In this document: piece after piece, positions 1 through 13,000 of the stretch
Position numbering within the stretch: position 1 is the stretch's first letter
How the letters are laid out: the number at the start of each line of letters is the position of its first letter
NCBI GenBank assembly: GCA_008360955.1
Contig: LUCM01003711.1
Coordinates: 1 to 64,000, forward strand
Direction: 5' to 3'
DNA: 64,000 nucleotides
Source: Fasciolopsis buskii
Taxonomy: Eukaryota; Platyhelminthes; Trematoda; Plagiorchiida; Fasciolidae
Translations under genes and position numbers: made by a program
Notes under the pieces: model-generated
The model's database searches: none
The model's input: the letters and a program-made list of their open reading frames with translations, nothing else
Told to the model about the DNA's origin: nothing

Positions 1-830
1 TCGTAGTGTAAAGTGCTGTTGCAAGCTCGAAACCGAACCTTGTTCTTGCAAGGGAACAACTTGGTGAGGTAGATAGATTTTGTTACTTGGTTGTTTGCAT
101 CTCACTTGGTCGTCATATATCGAAAGGATTGGTTTTATTCATACAGAATGCTCGATTAATGTTTGCTAATTTGAGATATCTTTGGCGTCGGCGTGTTATC
201 CGGCCATCGATCAATGGTCGAGTATACACGGCAGCATTGAGGTCAATATTGCACTACGGTTTCGAAACATTGCCGTTGAGAGCAGAAAATATGCGAAGAC
301 TTTTGGTGTTTGAACACCGTTGTCTTCGTAGAATTGGTAGACTATGGTCCGAAAATTTTGCGAGTAACGTTAGGCGTTAGGTACTGGATCCTAGGATCCA
401 GTCTTTGGAACGAGCACTGAAGCAGAAAATATTAAATTGGTTGGGAGATGTTTGGCGCATGTCCACAGAACGCCTGCCTTGTTGTACACTTTTCTTCGAG
501 GGGGTGATAGTTGGAGAATGGCTTACGGCTACCAGCTGATGACATGGGTAAAATGTGTGGAAAGTGGCCAGTGGGCTGGCTTGTGCAGGTGCAGTTGGGC
601 TGCAGGGTTTAGGTCCATGGGTCTCCCGAAGCGATGGTTGGAGGCAATAGGTGTCAAGGTTCAGTGCCGCTGTCATTGTTGTTCTTGCATTCGAAACCTT
701 TGTTCTTCTGTGTTGTACTTCAAATTACCATTTTTTAGTCAGCCTTTCATTATTCGCGTTATTTTTCGTGTTTAAGCATGTGATGGTGTGAGGTAGCAAC
801 CTGAACCATAGCAGGTTAGTGCAAGGTTAT
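1..830 (+). mobile_element. RTE-type non-LTR retrotransposon, C-terminal RT fragment, decayed
   Basis: The frame from about 130 reads LMFANLRYLWRRRVIRPSI, then ILHYGFETLPLRAENMRRLL and FEHRCLRRIGR, the C-terminal tail of RTE-type reverse transcriptases common in flukes. Downstream (430-640) the same tail continues in other frames (RMSTERLP at about 457). Stops and frameshifts make it non-functional. Its 3' part (about 660-830) resembles the reverse complement of the sequence beside the fragments at 45.1 and 52.1 kb, indicating a shared subfamily. It is cut by the window's left edge. Confidence 0.75.
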
Positions 831-877
831 TGGTTGTCCAAAGTAAACTGACCTGAAATTAAGCCACATCACCCACT

Positions 878-1790
878 CTATCCAGCCGTCGCTTGGGGGG
901 GGGGGTGGCGTGGACTCCAGCTTGGTAGCCTAACTGTATTTTCACTTGTTTTCGCGATTACCGAGGCTTGAATTGCTACCTGCTGCTTTAATGTTCTCTC
1001 TAATGACGAAATGCCCTTCAGCTGTTTGCGTACCAACTTCCGTGGCCGCTTTGCGTTTTGCTTCAAGTTCCATGCATATTCCTCCAACAATAAGGGCTCC
1101 GGGTTCGACACAGGGATTGCGGTATCTGCCGAAAATCGTAGCTCCCAGCCTTTTGCCAATGCGAAGGGCGTTTCTAGTGGACTTATGTACCGCTGCTCTA
1201 GACACACACAACCGGAGGTCGCTCTATCCCATTTTACAGTGGCATATTTGTCGACGAATGCTTCCAAACAGCCCTTTCATAGGTGGATTGGTTCATTTCG
1301 TCTGGCCATAGGGAGACGCACGCGCCTTCTTTATTCCACATATTTGGCATAACTCATAACTGCATTTTCGAAGCACGTACCGCGATCTGAATGGGGTTGT
1401 TGGAGTGGACCTTAGTTTGCGATCTAGTGATCGAAAGATGCGTTGGAGATGGTAACCGCATACTCGGACGGTGACACTGATACTTCACATCAGTTGGTAA
1501 AGTAATTTAACATCAACAGCAGCTATCAGTTGCCCCTTGTGGTTTCCCATAGAGGGCCCACGATATCCATCCATTTGGTTAGGAGATCTGGTTACTATGG
1601 GCTTCAAGGGCAAGTGCGCTTTACATGCTATTTCAACGACCGGCGACCGTGTCGCTCTTCGCAATCTGAAGACGCACATGGGAGCAAATAGGTCTGTCCT
1701 TCCGTGGATTGAAAATTATGATGTATCAGTCTTGTGTTTCTGCCCGATATTTTGTTTCCATAAGATAATTAGGTGAAAAAATACACATCA
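878..1790 (-). mobile_element. Ty3/gypsy-type LTR retrotransposon integrase remnant
   Basis: On the minus strand, split over frames, I read WMDIVGPLWETTRGN (about 1580-1530), the segment around the first catalytic Asp of gypsy integrases, then GIKKARASPYGQTK (about 1330-1290), which recalls the region before the catalytic Glu, then SFVDKY/FVDKYATVKWD (about 1260) and a tail with LPADTAIPV-like and ATEVG/LKG segments. It has frameshifts and internal stops. No LTRs were recognised nearby. The right end lies about 140 nt from the UBE3B start codon. The assignment rests on motif memory, not a search. Confidence 0.6.
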
Positions 1791-1933
1791 GAACACATCA
1801 TGTTTTAATGGTGCTTTTGCACGTTCTTGACTTTTCCTTGCAGCCAGATGACCTCATGCGATTCGTGACGGGATAATTGGGCTTAGTTGTGAGCCTCCAC
1901 ATGCCGAACGATCTTAATTGTCTTTCAAACTGA

Positions 1934-2044
1934 ATGTTCGACAAAATCAAGCCGGATGTTGATGCGTTCATTGAAAAAAATCGCAAAGAACGATGTGAAC
2001 GCCGCGAAGCTCGAATTCGGGAACGGTCGGCTGTTACCATTCAG
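1934..2044 (+). CDS. UBE3B: UBE3B exon 1: start codon and first half of IQ motif
   Basis: Codes for residues 1-37. It opens with [20 protein letters not shown], where vertebrate UBE3B also begins MF followed by a short helical segment, and ends in a basic helix closing with SAVTIQ, the first half of an IQ motif. An in-frame TGA (1931-1933) directly precedes the ATG, so translation cannot begin further upstream in this exon. The donor (gttatt) is weak. The exon ends in phase 0. Confidence 0.9.
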
Positions 2045-2766
2045 GTTATTTGTTTGTTCCTATACCCATTTTTTGTTCATTAAAGAAAGTTTGGCGAGGT
2101 TATCATACACGTTCTCAGGTGTTATCAGAATTCCGTAATTCATGTGACAGTATTATTTCACGAGAGACTTCAGGTGCGTTGAAGTTCTTTATATCCTCGA
2201 TTTTCACCAATAATATTTTCTTTAGCGGATGACTTATTACGTGCTATCAAACACCTTCGTTTTCGATTTTCTGTTGAGAATGACCGGAAAGTGAGTTTTC
2301 TGTGTTGCTGAGATTCGTCATATTAACATTTCCCTCTGGAATTCAGCGTTTCGAACTTCTTACACGTCGAATCATGTTCTCCATCGAAACCGCCAAACCT
2401 GAGGTATAAACGCGCGTAACCATTCTTCTTCCAATTACTAGGTATCTTACTTGGCCTTAGCTCTGCGTAAGGCTACATTAGTCGACTGGATTCGGGTGAC
2501 CAAATGGATTTTGGCTAAAATTGTATGCTATCTACCTTCGTTGGATGTAAGCACTCTACTTCACTCCTAACCGGTTAATCTTGTCTCATTTCTTGTTTTC
2601 TGAAGCCATGCAATCCGACCAGTTCAAAGTCACTCAATGTGTTCTTGTCCTTACTATTAGTGGTCACGGACTATCCGCGTTGGACATTCTATGATAGTAA
2701 GTAGCAAAGCAGTGTCAGCTTTTTAATTTTCATCTCCGAAATCTGCTCACTTGAAGAAGGATACCC

Positions 2767-2797
<31 letters not shown>

Positions 2798-4011
2798 TCT
2801 AGGATTATTTGAACACTGCGTGTCAATATTTCGTGGCATAACAAAGCAATTACTTAATTTTGTATTCCTTTTATTCAACTGGAACTGCTGAATTATTTTA
2901 GCAAAAGCCATATGTGTTGGTGTTATTTAGCGAGCGAATGGGTTAGAAATTTAGTCAATACCTTGTTTTACTCACCATATGTATATTTCAGCCATGAAAC
3001 ATTACGAGCCCGCTAGAGGGAACGAATTAAGATTTGCTCATAACGGTTTGCGTGCATGTTTTGTTAAAGATTTAGCACTATTAAGCAATGTCAACCTGTG
3101 CTCCCGCCCTGTTCTTTACTAAATTCTTGGTCATTTTGATGTAGCGTCCAGTATGAAGTCATGGCATTTCTAGGTCAAGATCTGCTCATTAGGTAGCTCT
3201 TTGAATTATCTCGTCGGGTTGTGAAACATTTCTTATACGGCCAAGATTCAGACTGTAGTGTTGTCATATGTAGCATACCATGGGGTTTAGTGTGGTTTCA
3301 CCCGATTTCTGTCAAATTAAAAGAAAAGTGATTTACTCAAGATAACATGTTTACTAAATTTTGGTTGAGTGAAACACGGAGATTCTTCGAAGGATACCGT
3401 GGTTTTTTATATGGTCTGTTTTCTGAAAATAAGGATGATATCTCCGTCACCACATTGGGAAAATTTCCCCTTTGTCGGTAATGTATTGTTTTATTCCTTT
3501 TGGAAAGCCTTGATTTCATCCGTGTGAGTGTAAACAATTTAGACGAGAAAGTGTGTGAGAATCCCCTTTGAAATAGTTTTCAGATCGCCATTTGACATTC
3601 ATCCAACAACAAAATGAACAGGTCTCTAGATTAAGACGATCAGCATTTTTCTTTTCGGTTGCGGAAGATAACGGTTTTTGTTTTATTGTGCGATTATTCC
3701 CCACCGCATGTTCACGAACATTTAGTGCGTTTAAATACCGCTCAACTACATTTGAGCGTGAAGTATCGATAATAATCTGCAATATATATATATATATTTA
3801 GAGTTGAGAAGGCGTACACTGAGTTAATACGTTTATCGTGACGTTTCGATCCAAACTAGGACTCGTTGTCAAACGTGAATGAGTGATTGAATGGGATCGC
3901 TAGTTCCGTTCGGTTTTGTGCACTGTCCGTCTGTTTGTCTCTCTATTCTGCATCCGGGTCTTGTTAAGATGACGTAATGTTTGTCAATCTCCACATGCCG
4001 ATTGAACGAGT

Positions 4012-4048
<37 letters not shown>

Positions 4049-7000
4049 ATAGCACAGTAGCGGAGTTCGTTTTCAGTAATTTACAATTATACCGTTAAGT
4101 CACACTAAACATAACGAGTATCGGCTGGAATTGTGGTGGTCCTATTTAATGTCGGACAGTTGTCGGCATAATTGTAAATCACAGACAGATCGGCTTGCCG
4201 CTCAGTGACTTCCAACAGTTGTGTCGTTCAAATTTCTTCTCACATCTAATGGTATCGGGACCATGGCACAACAAGAAAGTGATCCCTAAGAGACCTTCTT
4301 GTGTGATAGGTTAGCCACTTGTGTTCATTAAAACTAATGATCACACCGGAGCCGTTTGGATTAGTGATATCTCGCGGATGCTCTCACAAAACAATGAAAT
4401 TGTTCTTTGAGAACTCTAATGGGAGCCTTCGATTCAAAAATTTTACTCCCAAGTCAGTGGGGTGGTAACTCGCGAGAGCTCTAAACAGAAACATGCTTAT
4501 CACTACCCACGCCGTTCGATATAATGGGAATTGCGGTCCTGCACGATGACCGATGCAGATTTATTATTGGAATTCATTGAAATGGTGAACACGTACTTCT
4601 AGGGGTCCAGCCGCTAAACAGGAAAACGGTCAGGGTTCTCAGCCAAAGCCTTTGATTCTTACAAGCAACCAGGAATGGGTGACTGGAAGCCCATCTGCTG
4701 GGGATCAGTTGTTGTCCCGCTCATTTCCTCCGATTGAAGTCCCAGCTCAAATCAAACCCCAACCTGGAGAAGCAGGGCGCGGCATCTATCCATTGATGTT
4801 CCCGGCGTGACCAAACCTTTGGTTTGAGATAAGCCTTCCTGTATAACCGTCATCACGTTAAGGTACAGTCTCTTTGTGATGGGTTATTATTGGACATTAT
4901 AGACGGAAGTAGGAAGTCATCTTCGAGAGTTCTGATAGTTGACTTGATCTGCAATACACCAACACAAGACTGGGTACTCGCCAGTCGCCGTGAACCGCTG
5001 ACCGGTGTTCTAGTTCACACGCTCCGTCGTTCAGGCTTGATGTTGCACATCCGTTGGCAACATATTGTTGTCTGCAACCAAGTCTACTCGTTGTTAATTT
5101 ATGGGTATCTCAGATCTTCAAACTGTTGCAGTGCTCCAGTGCTGTATCAATAATGAGAATTTCTTCGATTTTGCAACGTCGCCTACAATAATTTGGTCAT
5201 GTGTTCCACTGATTCTAAACGGAACTTACGATGAGGTTTCCACTTGCGTCAACTTGCCTAGGTTGGAGTTTACACCTGGGCATTCAACTAAGGACGCGAG
5301 TTAGCGCTCTTAAGGAGACACTGATCACCTAGGCCTTCTTCCATCTCCGAATTTTGCGACTAACGCAACAACTCGATTTTCCGATCTGCAGACCTTGTCA
5401 CAGATCGCAATACGCGAACTGCTGGCATAAAACCAAGTAAGATTCCCACTGGTGATATTTGTGCTCTTCGCAACTTAAAAATCAAGCTGTCATTTGGAGT
5501 GCGGAGGATATTCCGATTTCGCAATGTAGTTCACCGTTTCAATCATTGACTTCATTTTTCGTCACAGCCCATCTGGAACCGTCAATGAGTCAGTTGACCA
5601 GAATTCTTCTGGAACATTTGGTGCAGCATCGACTGTACGAAAGTTTGCACGTGAGTATTCACAGAATCATACTACTTCCTGTTTCCAGTCTGCATTTTAT
5701 TTTGAAATTGTCCTTTTCATATGTCTACAACTCTTTCCTAGACTCGGACTAAACCGTTCTGTTATCCAGTCGCGTCGGTTCATTTGCAAAATTACTTCTC
5801 ACAAATCACCTGGCTGAGCTGTTTTGTCTCCATCGGCAAAGCAGGATTCCTGTTTAGCATCTAATAATAGCTTTTCTCAGTCAGTATCGTGAGCGCAGTG
5901 GAATCGATCAGAACGAAGTCATTTGCTTTGTTGCTCTCATTTGTCAACCTTTTTCTAAACTGTGCATGGACCCGTTAGGACCTTAAGTCACCATCATCAT
6001 TCAGCGCCAAACAGCAGGGCGAGACTCACTGATTGCCGCTTTTCTCACCGAGTTAAACGTCGCAATAGAAAGAATGAATATGCAACGTGGATAGTCAGTG
6101 GATCTACCGGGGCGAGAAAAGAAAAGGATGCCATATTAGCTAGCATGCGGAATTTAGTCCAACTGTATAGGTGCACTTTTTCAAACACTGACTCGACGGA
6201 AAATGATCCCACAATCTCCTCTGTTCACGGTTCGCAGCCATATCCTTCAGTGCCTCCAGCCAGCTAGTTGACAGGTCTTTTAGACCCCAGCCACTGAGAC
6301 ACGAGGCACCTGCTTTACCCAAATTCGCTGTACATTTTCTCACTCCAGGTTGCCACACCATTTGTTGATCTTCACGTGGTTTCTTCAGCTCCGTGGAATG
6401 AACCTTGAAATAGGTCACGACATGGTAATTGTGTTTGTCATACACACCACGGGCCTAATCAACGGAACCTTAAGTGGCCCTGTGCCACTCCCGTGTAGTA
6501 TCCGTATCCGTATCCGTATCCTCTATGGAGTACGCCGCTTTCACCGCATTCGCGCCCACCATTTCATGATAAATTATTGGTAAATGTCATGCGACTAAGT
6601 TTTTATGATCTCGTTCTCATAGGTCCGAAATGTGACTCACCTTGTATATGGGCACATTCTGGCTTGTATGTGCTTTTTTCTGGAATTTGTGTGCCTGCCA
6701 GATTTTGTGTAAAATGAATTTTTTTTAAGTTTTCGAATGTTTCCGACACAACTCACTAATTTCCCATAATTCTGAAAGGAAGGGGAACAAGATTGAAGAC
6801 AGTCGATTTATATACCGTCCCGGAACAGCCTATGTGGACGAAGTTGATCGTACCTCTTTAGTATAGTGAATAGCTGCAGTTTTACATGGTACTGTTTATA
6901 GTTCAATAGGTAAATCCCATCACATTTTCATGTCAGTTATTTCGTCATTGAAAATTTTTCATAGGACCTCTAATTTTCCCAGAATTTGCCAGTTAAACTT

Positions 7001-10000
7001 TCTAATGTGAAATTACACGGACTTATTCGTCACGCGATATAAACATTCAGCTGACCACTGGACAGTCGTGACAGGATTGCACAACTGTGTCACTTTTTTT
7101 TGAGCTCGTCAGCAACGCACATCCATCACGCGCGAACTGGGATGCGAGTCTGAGACGAATGATTACGAGTTGAACATCATAGTCTGTTGGGCTTCACCTC
7201 AAGATACAATATATGTCAGTTACCGGTTTTGCTTGACCACGAGCCTCTATCGTCCACCAGTCGGCTCACACGTTAGGTAATTTCTCTGTAGGCACCCTGG
7301 ACATGACGAAGGAGCTGGACATTACATACAGAGCTTGATTGCTTGATCGATGTGATTATTGGCAGATTGAGTGTTGCTGGATATATCAGTGCTAATCAAC
7401 AGTAGCGGATAGGTGCCCATCGTATGGTGAGGTCAAAAAACCATTGGAAATCGACCCGAATAACCCAGCGGGTATAGCGTTCGACTTACCGTCGTTCCTC
7501 TGGGGCTCCGTGTCTCGGTTTAGTCGCAGTGGGTACGCATTGCCGATGATTCCCAACTAAGATGAAGTTGTACGGTGACTCCACGGTTTCCTAATATTGG
7601 ATTCAGAATCCATACTGCATGATGAATAATTTCGTATATCACCTATTCAACTACTCACATCTATGTGAAATTCCAAATTTTTCATACAACGGTCGTGCTT
7701 TGGCTGAACAACGGTAATTAATTTTAGTGCAATGCGGTGACCTCCAAATACAGGACAGTCAACAGTTTGTCTGAGTTCCGTGATCTAGATGTTTCGTGTC
7801 AATCACTGTGATGCCAATTATATCACGTGAAGCTGTTCAGTTGGTGTTGTTAGACTTGCGAGACTAAGGTGGCGATCGAACAGTCTGGATGCAGTATTTA
7901 CCAGGCTAATTCCTGCATGATTTTCACAGCAGATTCTGTCACACTTCTTGCATATTGCCACCATCAATTCCGTTCTTATAACCAGTAACCTAGCACCAGT
8001 TTGCTCCGGTCCTGGTTGCTGCCTCATACTGCCGTCTGCTCAAAGGAGAAAAAAAGAAGACTAAAATTAGGGAAGGATAGATTCCAAGGTAAAAAAATTG
8101 AATAACTGTGTAGAAGAGGAACAATTTCTAATGTAAGGGTACCACTGGTTAGAACATTGAACCATATCAACTGTTGTCTCCAAACATCGATTAGTGGGAT
8201 CTCATGGATGCCGACCCAGAATTCTAACTGAACGTGCAAGAGCCAATCCACTTGTTAAGATTGATTATCTTGACCTATCTCCCTGTCGTTACCTACCCTG
8301 GCGTACAACGTACGACAAGGGAGTCGTTCAGTGAACGAACGCTAAGCCTGCCCCGGCTACTTTAATCTGCTTTGAACCCTAAGCCTCACTAACTTTCTTT
8401 GGGTTTTTGCTCCTTTCCTCAAATTGGTCTGGAAAGTTTTGGGCACATTTCATCACCGTCCTGTAAGAATGTCCAACTATCTAATGTCTTTCAAGAAAAC
8501 CTATCTCCCTGATTATCTCCATTTCGGATAGAAGACTGGTATCCACCTGCATTGGTCCACCTGTACGCATAAGTGAAAAGCCTACTATGGCGATGGGTCA
8601 TCCAAACTGCACCCTAAAGTGTTCTACCAACGCTCCGGCCGACGATCTTGAGTGAATCAGTGTGCCGTCGGACTCCTTAATCATTTCGCTTACGCTCGGC
8701 TTCTCTGGACTAGTATTCCTAATCAATCGGTAAACTTTGCGACTATTGCCGAAACCCGCAGCCCTCTCAGTTTTCCTGCATTTTCCCATGCACCACTACT
8801 CGCGGTTATTTCTCAAACTCCTGGTCAGGTAATGTCTCAGGAGTTTACGCGTCTCATCACACGTGGCGTCTGGAGAATGGATCTGTGATCATCCAACAGA
8901 TTAATTGAAGTCGATGATACGTATCGTTTCTGAGGTTTGCATGGTATGGAGTCCTGCGTGACAGTTACCACTGAGAGCAGGACTTATTTGATCTGCCCCC
9001 AGTGTTTGTTCGAATCCTGGACATTTTGTTGAGGTGACAACCGCATTGAAAGCTCGGATCGGTACTGAAGTCGGCGATTATCGTCTAGGATCACCTGTGG
9101 GAGGCGTGTGGTTTTCATGTTGATGTGAACAAAACCAAAGCATGATTTGAAGCCACGTTTGCAGATCCGAAAGATCGGTAACGTTCAACGCACTCCAGCG
9201 GTGGCGGATGGTAATGTGGCCAAGCTGAGTCTAACGCTGTGAAGGAGAAAGACTGCGCCAGGTTAAGCGAAGTCGGGTTTTGTGACTAAGGTTCAGTGAA
9301 AATAGTCTGTGGTCGGATAAAACGGTCACCATTGTCGTTGGGATCGGTTGGGTTAACTAATAAACCCCCATATTCGTGTCTTTGTTGAGTATCCCAGTGG
9401 GGTGTGAAAATCAGCAGCAACCACAACGTTTGTTGACCTCACTACTTCCCAACAGGAACAGGTTGCGGTAGAACTCATCTTTAGCTTCGAGGGAACTGCA
9501 GTTGACGGTCACCTAAACAGATAGGGCGAATGGATACCAACATTTGACTCGATTACAGCCAACGGTATTCAAACCACTGTTGACTGGGATCGGGTCTAAT
9601 GGTCCATTGTCGGTTTGCATGCTCACAGCGGTCTCAACGCCAGCAGGACATTCGAAACCGGATAACGGGACATGCGAAGTGTGGGGCGAGAGAATGGGCC
9701 TGTACCTGGGCTATAAAAGGTGATTATCGAAGTGCGATCTTGTGTGCGCGTTTCGGAGGCTCAGCATACGTCCGTTCTGGAAGTTTCAAGATTTCGACCT
9801 AGAGCAATTTGTTGCCCTTCCTGGTTGAGCTCACCGTCACTGAAGGTAGCTGAAGGAAAATAACACTGGAGTTTGAGCACTGTTTACAGTCTCCGTCCTG
9901 CTCTTCCGTTGTCACTGATTTCAAGTAAATTTACGGAGCCGCAATTTTTCGTGGCATCTTTCCTGGTCCAATATGGGAAAAATGAATGTTAATGGCATTC

Positions 10001-13000
10001 CTCATGCGAAGCTGCCGGAGGTGTTTGGATAATCGATATACATAATAGAACAGGCTTTTCTTTGAGAACCCTAACGAGACCGTTTGACTCAAAATTCCGG
10101 GCGTTAATCCGTCACGGACTGTGAGCATTAGCCCATTTATAATTGACCGCCCCTTTTTTAGCAATTGCCTGTTCTGGTTAGCCTGCGCGATGATGAATGC
10201 AACATGGAAAATTATGGATAGATGTTGCGGAGAAAACCAATCGCTGAGCAGGACAACGATTTGATTTTTCAAGCATAGTCTTTTGTTCTGACAAGGAGCT
10301 CTGCGCAGGACATCGCATCTTGGCACAGTGTAAGCCTATCTACTTGGACTAATTATCCCTCCATTGATTTTCCCGGCTGAGTTGCCATTTCCAACCGGGA
10401 GGACCAAAGGACTACTTTGTCAGGCTTCTGCCCATTAATTTTTCAGGCTTGATTGGATTTTAAATTTTAGATAGTTCGTTGGGTCATGGAGGCGTGCCAG
10501 CCGTCACGCCACGTCCAGGGACAGTTTCAGTGTGACAAAACTATGGAAGTCCTGGGAGGATAATGAATTTACTGTTTAATATCTCCGAAGAAGTGACAGA
10601 GTTCTTCCGTGCGACAAGGTTGTTGGTGTGCAACGGTTCACTTCCCAAAGAATGGTAGCATTCAGAGACAAAATCAAGATACCATGCATCCCGTAGATTG
10701 GCTAGAAGTCTCAGGATGAGATTGAAAACAGCATATTGGCATTTATCGTGTACTTTCTCGTTAAACTTCACATCTTTCTCAAATCTGCAAATTAGTAGTG
10801 TGGATTTTGTTAGGGTTATAAGCTTTCCATTGACAGTGTCCTTGAATGTGTTATCGTCAGTTGCCGAAACTAAGCCACTGAAGTGAACAGGATCGGTTGG
10901 CCTCTAGGTCACCACTGGCATAACGTGCTGCATTTTTAGGACTAGTTGCTTTCGACTACTCATCTATGTCATGCTCATCCAAGATTTGATAACGTGCGAT
11001 AATCTTCTTCGTCTTTGTCTCCTATCCTTTGCTTCACTCGTTAATATCACAAAGTACATGATTTTCGGGAAGATGGTCTCGGTCAACAATGCTTCCAAGT
11101 GGGGAAGCTTACCGGGGGGAAGAATTGAGCGCTCGGCCTTTAGATTGAAATGCGGTGACCGCGTCATCGCCGGTCACCGTATGAACAACATTTGTGACAT
11201 TGCGGTGTCACCTGATTCAATACATAATGCATGGACTTCAAACGGCCGCGAAACTTCGGTCAAAATAAACCACAGCTCACTGTCTCGTCCTCGGTCACAT
11301 TTAAATTGTTACCGTGCTCATGTAAAATATATTTAAACAGGGATTTGTCGGTACATTCATAACAGTCAGGACAGCAAAATCATGAAGTTTCTTGATCCAG
11401 ATGTATTGGGTGGTATTTATCTTATCGCCAGACTTAATGACTAGGCTGTTCTGCAGTATTCTGTGTAGTTTAAGGTCCAGACACTGCAGTTTGAGAGCAT
11501 TGGATCACGGCTTAGAAGCAAATGCCATTGGTTCACTGGTGATGTAGCTCCCAAATTATGGAATGAAGCTCTTGAAGCGCGGTGCATGACTTTGAACTAC
11601 GACTCAAGAACCATGAAATGCGACAATTAACTCACTGTTTTCAAACCGGACCGGGGGTTAAACAGTGATCTACTACATAACCACTGTTGGTTAATAAAAA
11701 AATAAAGTTGATACGGATGGGAAGCATTATGATCATGTTACATATAAAAAATAAATAGCTGTAATGGTGTTGATATCGTCACATGATGGAGACAGTTTTT
11801 CATTCCATCTCCGAGAAGACTTCAGTCACTGGTGAAATGATAAACTCCGTGATAATCCTACGGCGAAATCTTCCGTCATAGTGTTGTGTACAGCAAATAA
11901 ACCTTTGCTTTCATTTGTAAATTCGCGTCTGAATTATCGATTGCGTAAGGTTTAACAAATGACTTAATGATCAATTCAATCCTTTTTATTGCTCGCTAGT
12001 CACGCGTGCTTTCGTCAGATCATAATGCCTCCCGATAGATTACACGAAGTTTCCAAAACCAACACTCCATTCCTCACGTTTCTTATTTGTTTCAGGAACT
12101 TTTAGCCAAGGGACTGGCACGTCATTCACCCATGTTCACCAAAACCTCATTGACCGGGATTTTTACCATTGCTATGCGGTAAGTTTTTGTCCCTTACGTG
12201 ACTACCCTATTGACGATCTTCCGATACGCTCGCCGATTACTCGCCGTCATTTTGCACCGTTCGTCTAAAGTACTTCCCCGTTCAAGTTGATCAGGATGTT
12301 GCGTTGTTTTGTTATGAGCCGAACGGTGTGACTCGTCAAATTCGGTCATTTGTTGGGCCACGTTTGAATTACATGAGGTGGCTGCGGGAGCATGAAATTC
12401 ACCTACGAGAAGGGAACTTTAGTCAGGCCCGTTATCATCCTGGTCTCTCGCTTTGATGATTGTGTCCCAGAGTGGCGGATGCCTTCTTAAAAAGACCAGG
12501 TTCTTCTGATCGTCCCACGAAATGGCTAACAAAACGTGCTCCTAATTCTTACTGTTATATGCTTTGTTCCTTTCATTGTGCCACTTTTACTGGTTTGAGT
12601 AATGTTTCAAAACGCACGTTTGACGTTCACATATACGCGCATGACTTGTTAAGATCTTGTACGAGTTTTTGCTGAGTTTTTTTCCGGGCTCTGGTGACAA
12701 GGGGACTCTTGCATCACACATTTAAAAAAAAAGATTTAAAGTGTACACAAAAAGTGTCTCATTTTACACAACACACTTTCAACGCGATATCAATCTGTGC
12801 AATTCGTTGTGGTCTTTTGGTTTCAACAAGTAAATCCCGCCTAGGCTCATCATCCGCATAGGCGTATGTAACAGTGCAACCATGGACCGTGTTTCGTTGC
12901 ACGTCTGTCAATCTTGACAACTTTTCTCATTTTCATGAAATAATCTACCATGTGATATCACGCTCAACTCATCATGAAGAAACCATGGGAGCACTGTACA

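Larger units (their letters stand above)
2045..2605 (+). other. Cluster of five tiny introns in UBE3B
   Basis: Introns 1-5 are 2045-2085 (41 nt), 2174-2225 (52), 2291-2346 (56), 2404-2441 (38) and 2547-2605 (59). All are GT..AG and T-rich near the acceptor. Small 5' introns followed by large ones are known for flatworm genes; here the switch is abrupt at exon 6. Confidence 0.88.
2697..5567 (+). other. Intron 6 (2.9 kb)
   Basis: Contains three TA-rich microsatellites and one short tRNA-like repeat copy (listed separately). Open frames of 60-90 codons here (for example 3516-3782 minus, 4890-5153 plus) show no family motif that I recognise and lack splice support. No host exon was seen. Confidence 0.7.
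5651..12095 (+). other. Intron 7 (6.4 kb)
   Basis: Holds an RTE tail (5988-6450), two facing short-repeat copies (7085-7180, 7450-7600), the largest RTE-type 5' portion of the window (7818-9800) and a family-B repeat (10035-10110). The stretch 10110-12095 shows nothing I recognise; a minus-strand open frame of 131 codons at 9931-10326 overlaps the family-B copy and has no family motif. The frame at 10971-11336 likewise lacks motifs. Confidence 0.7.

Noticed and set aside
45..380. 97-codon plus-strand frame at 87-380 as a host gene
   Set aside because: Its sequence is the C-terminal part of an RTE-type reverse transcriptase, continued in other frames.
9931..10326. 131-codon minus-strand frame in intron 7
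   Set aside because: Overlaps a short-repeat fragment and shows no domain; likely chance.
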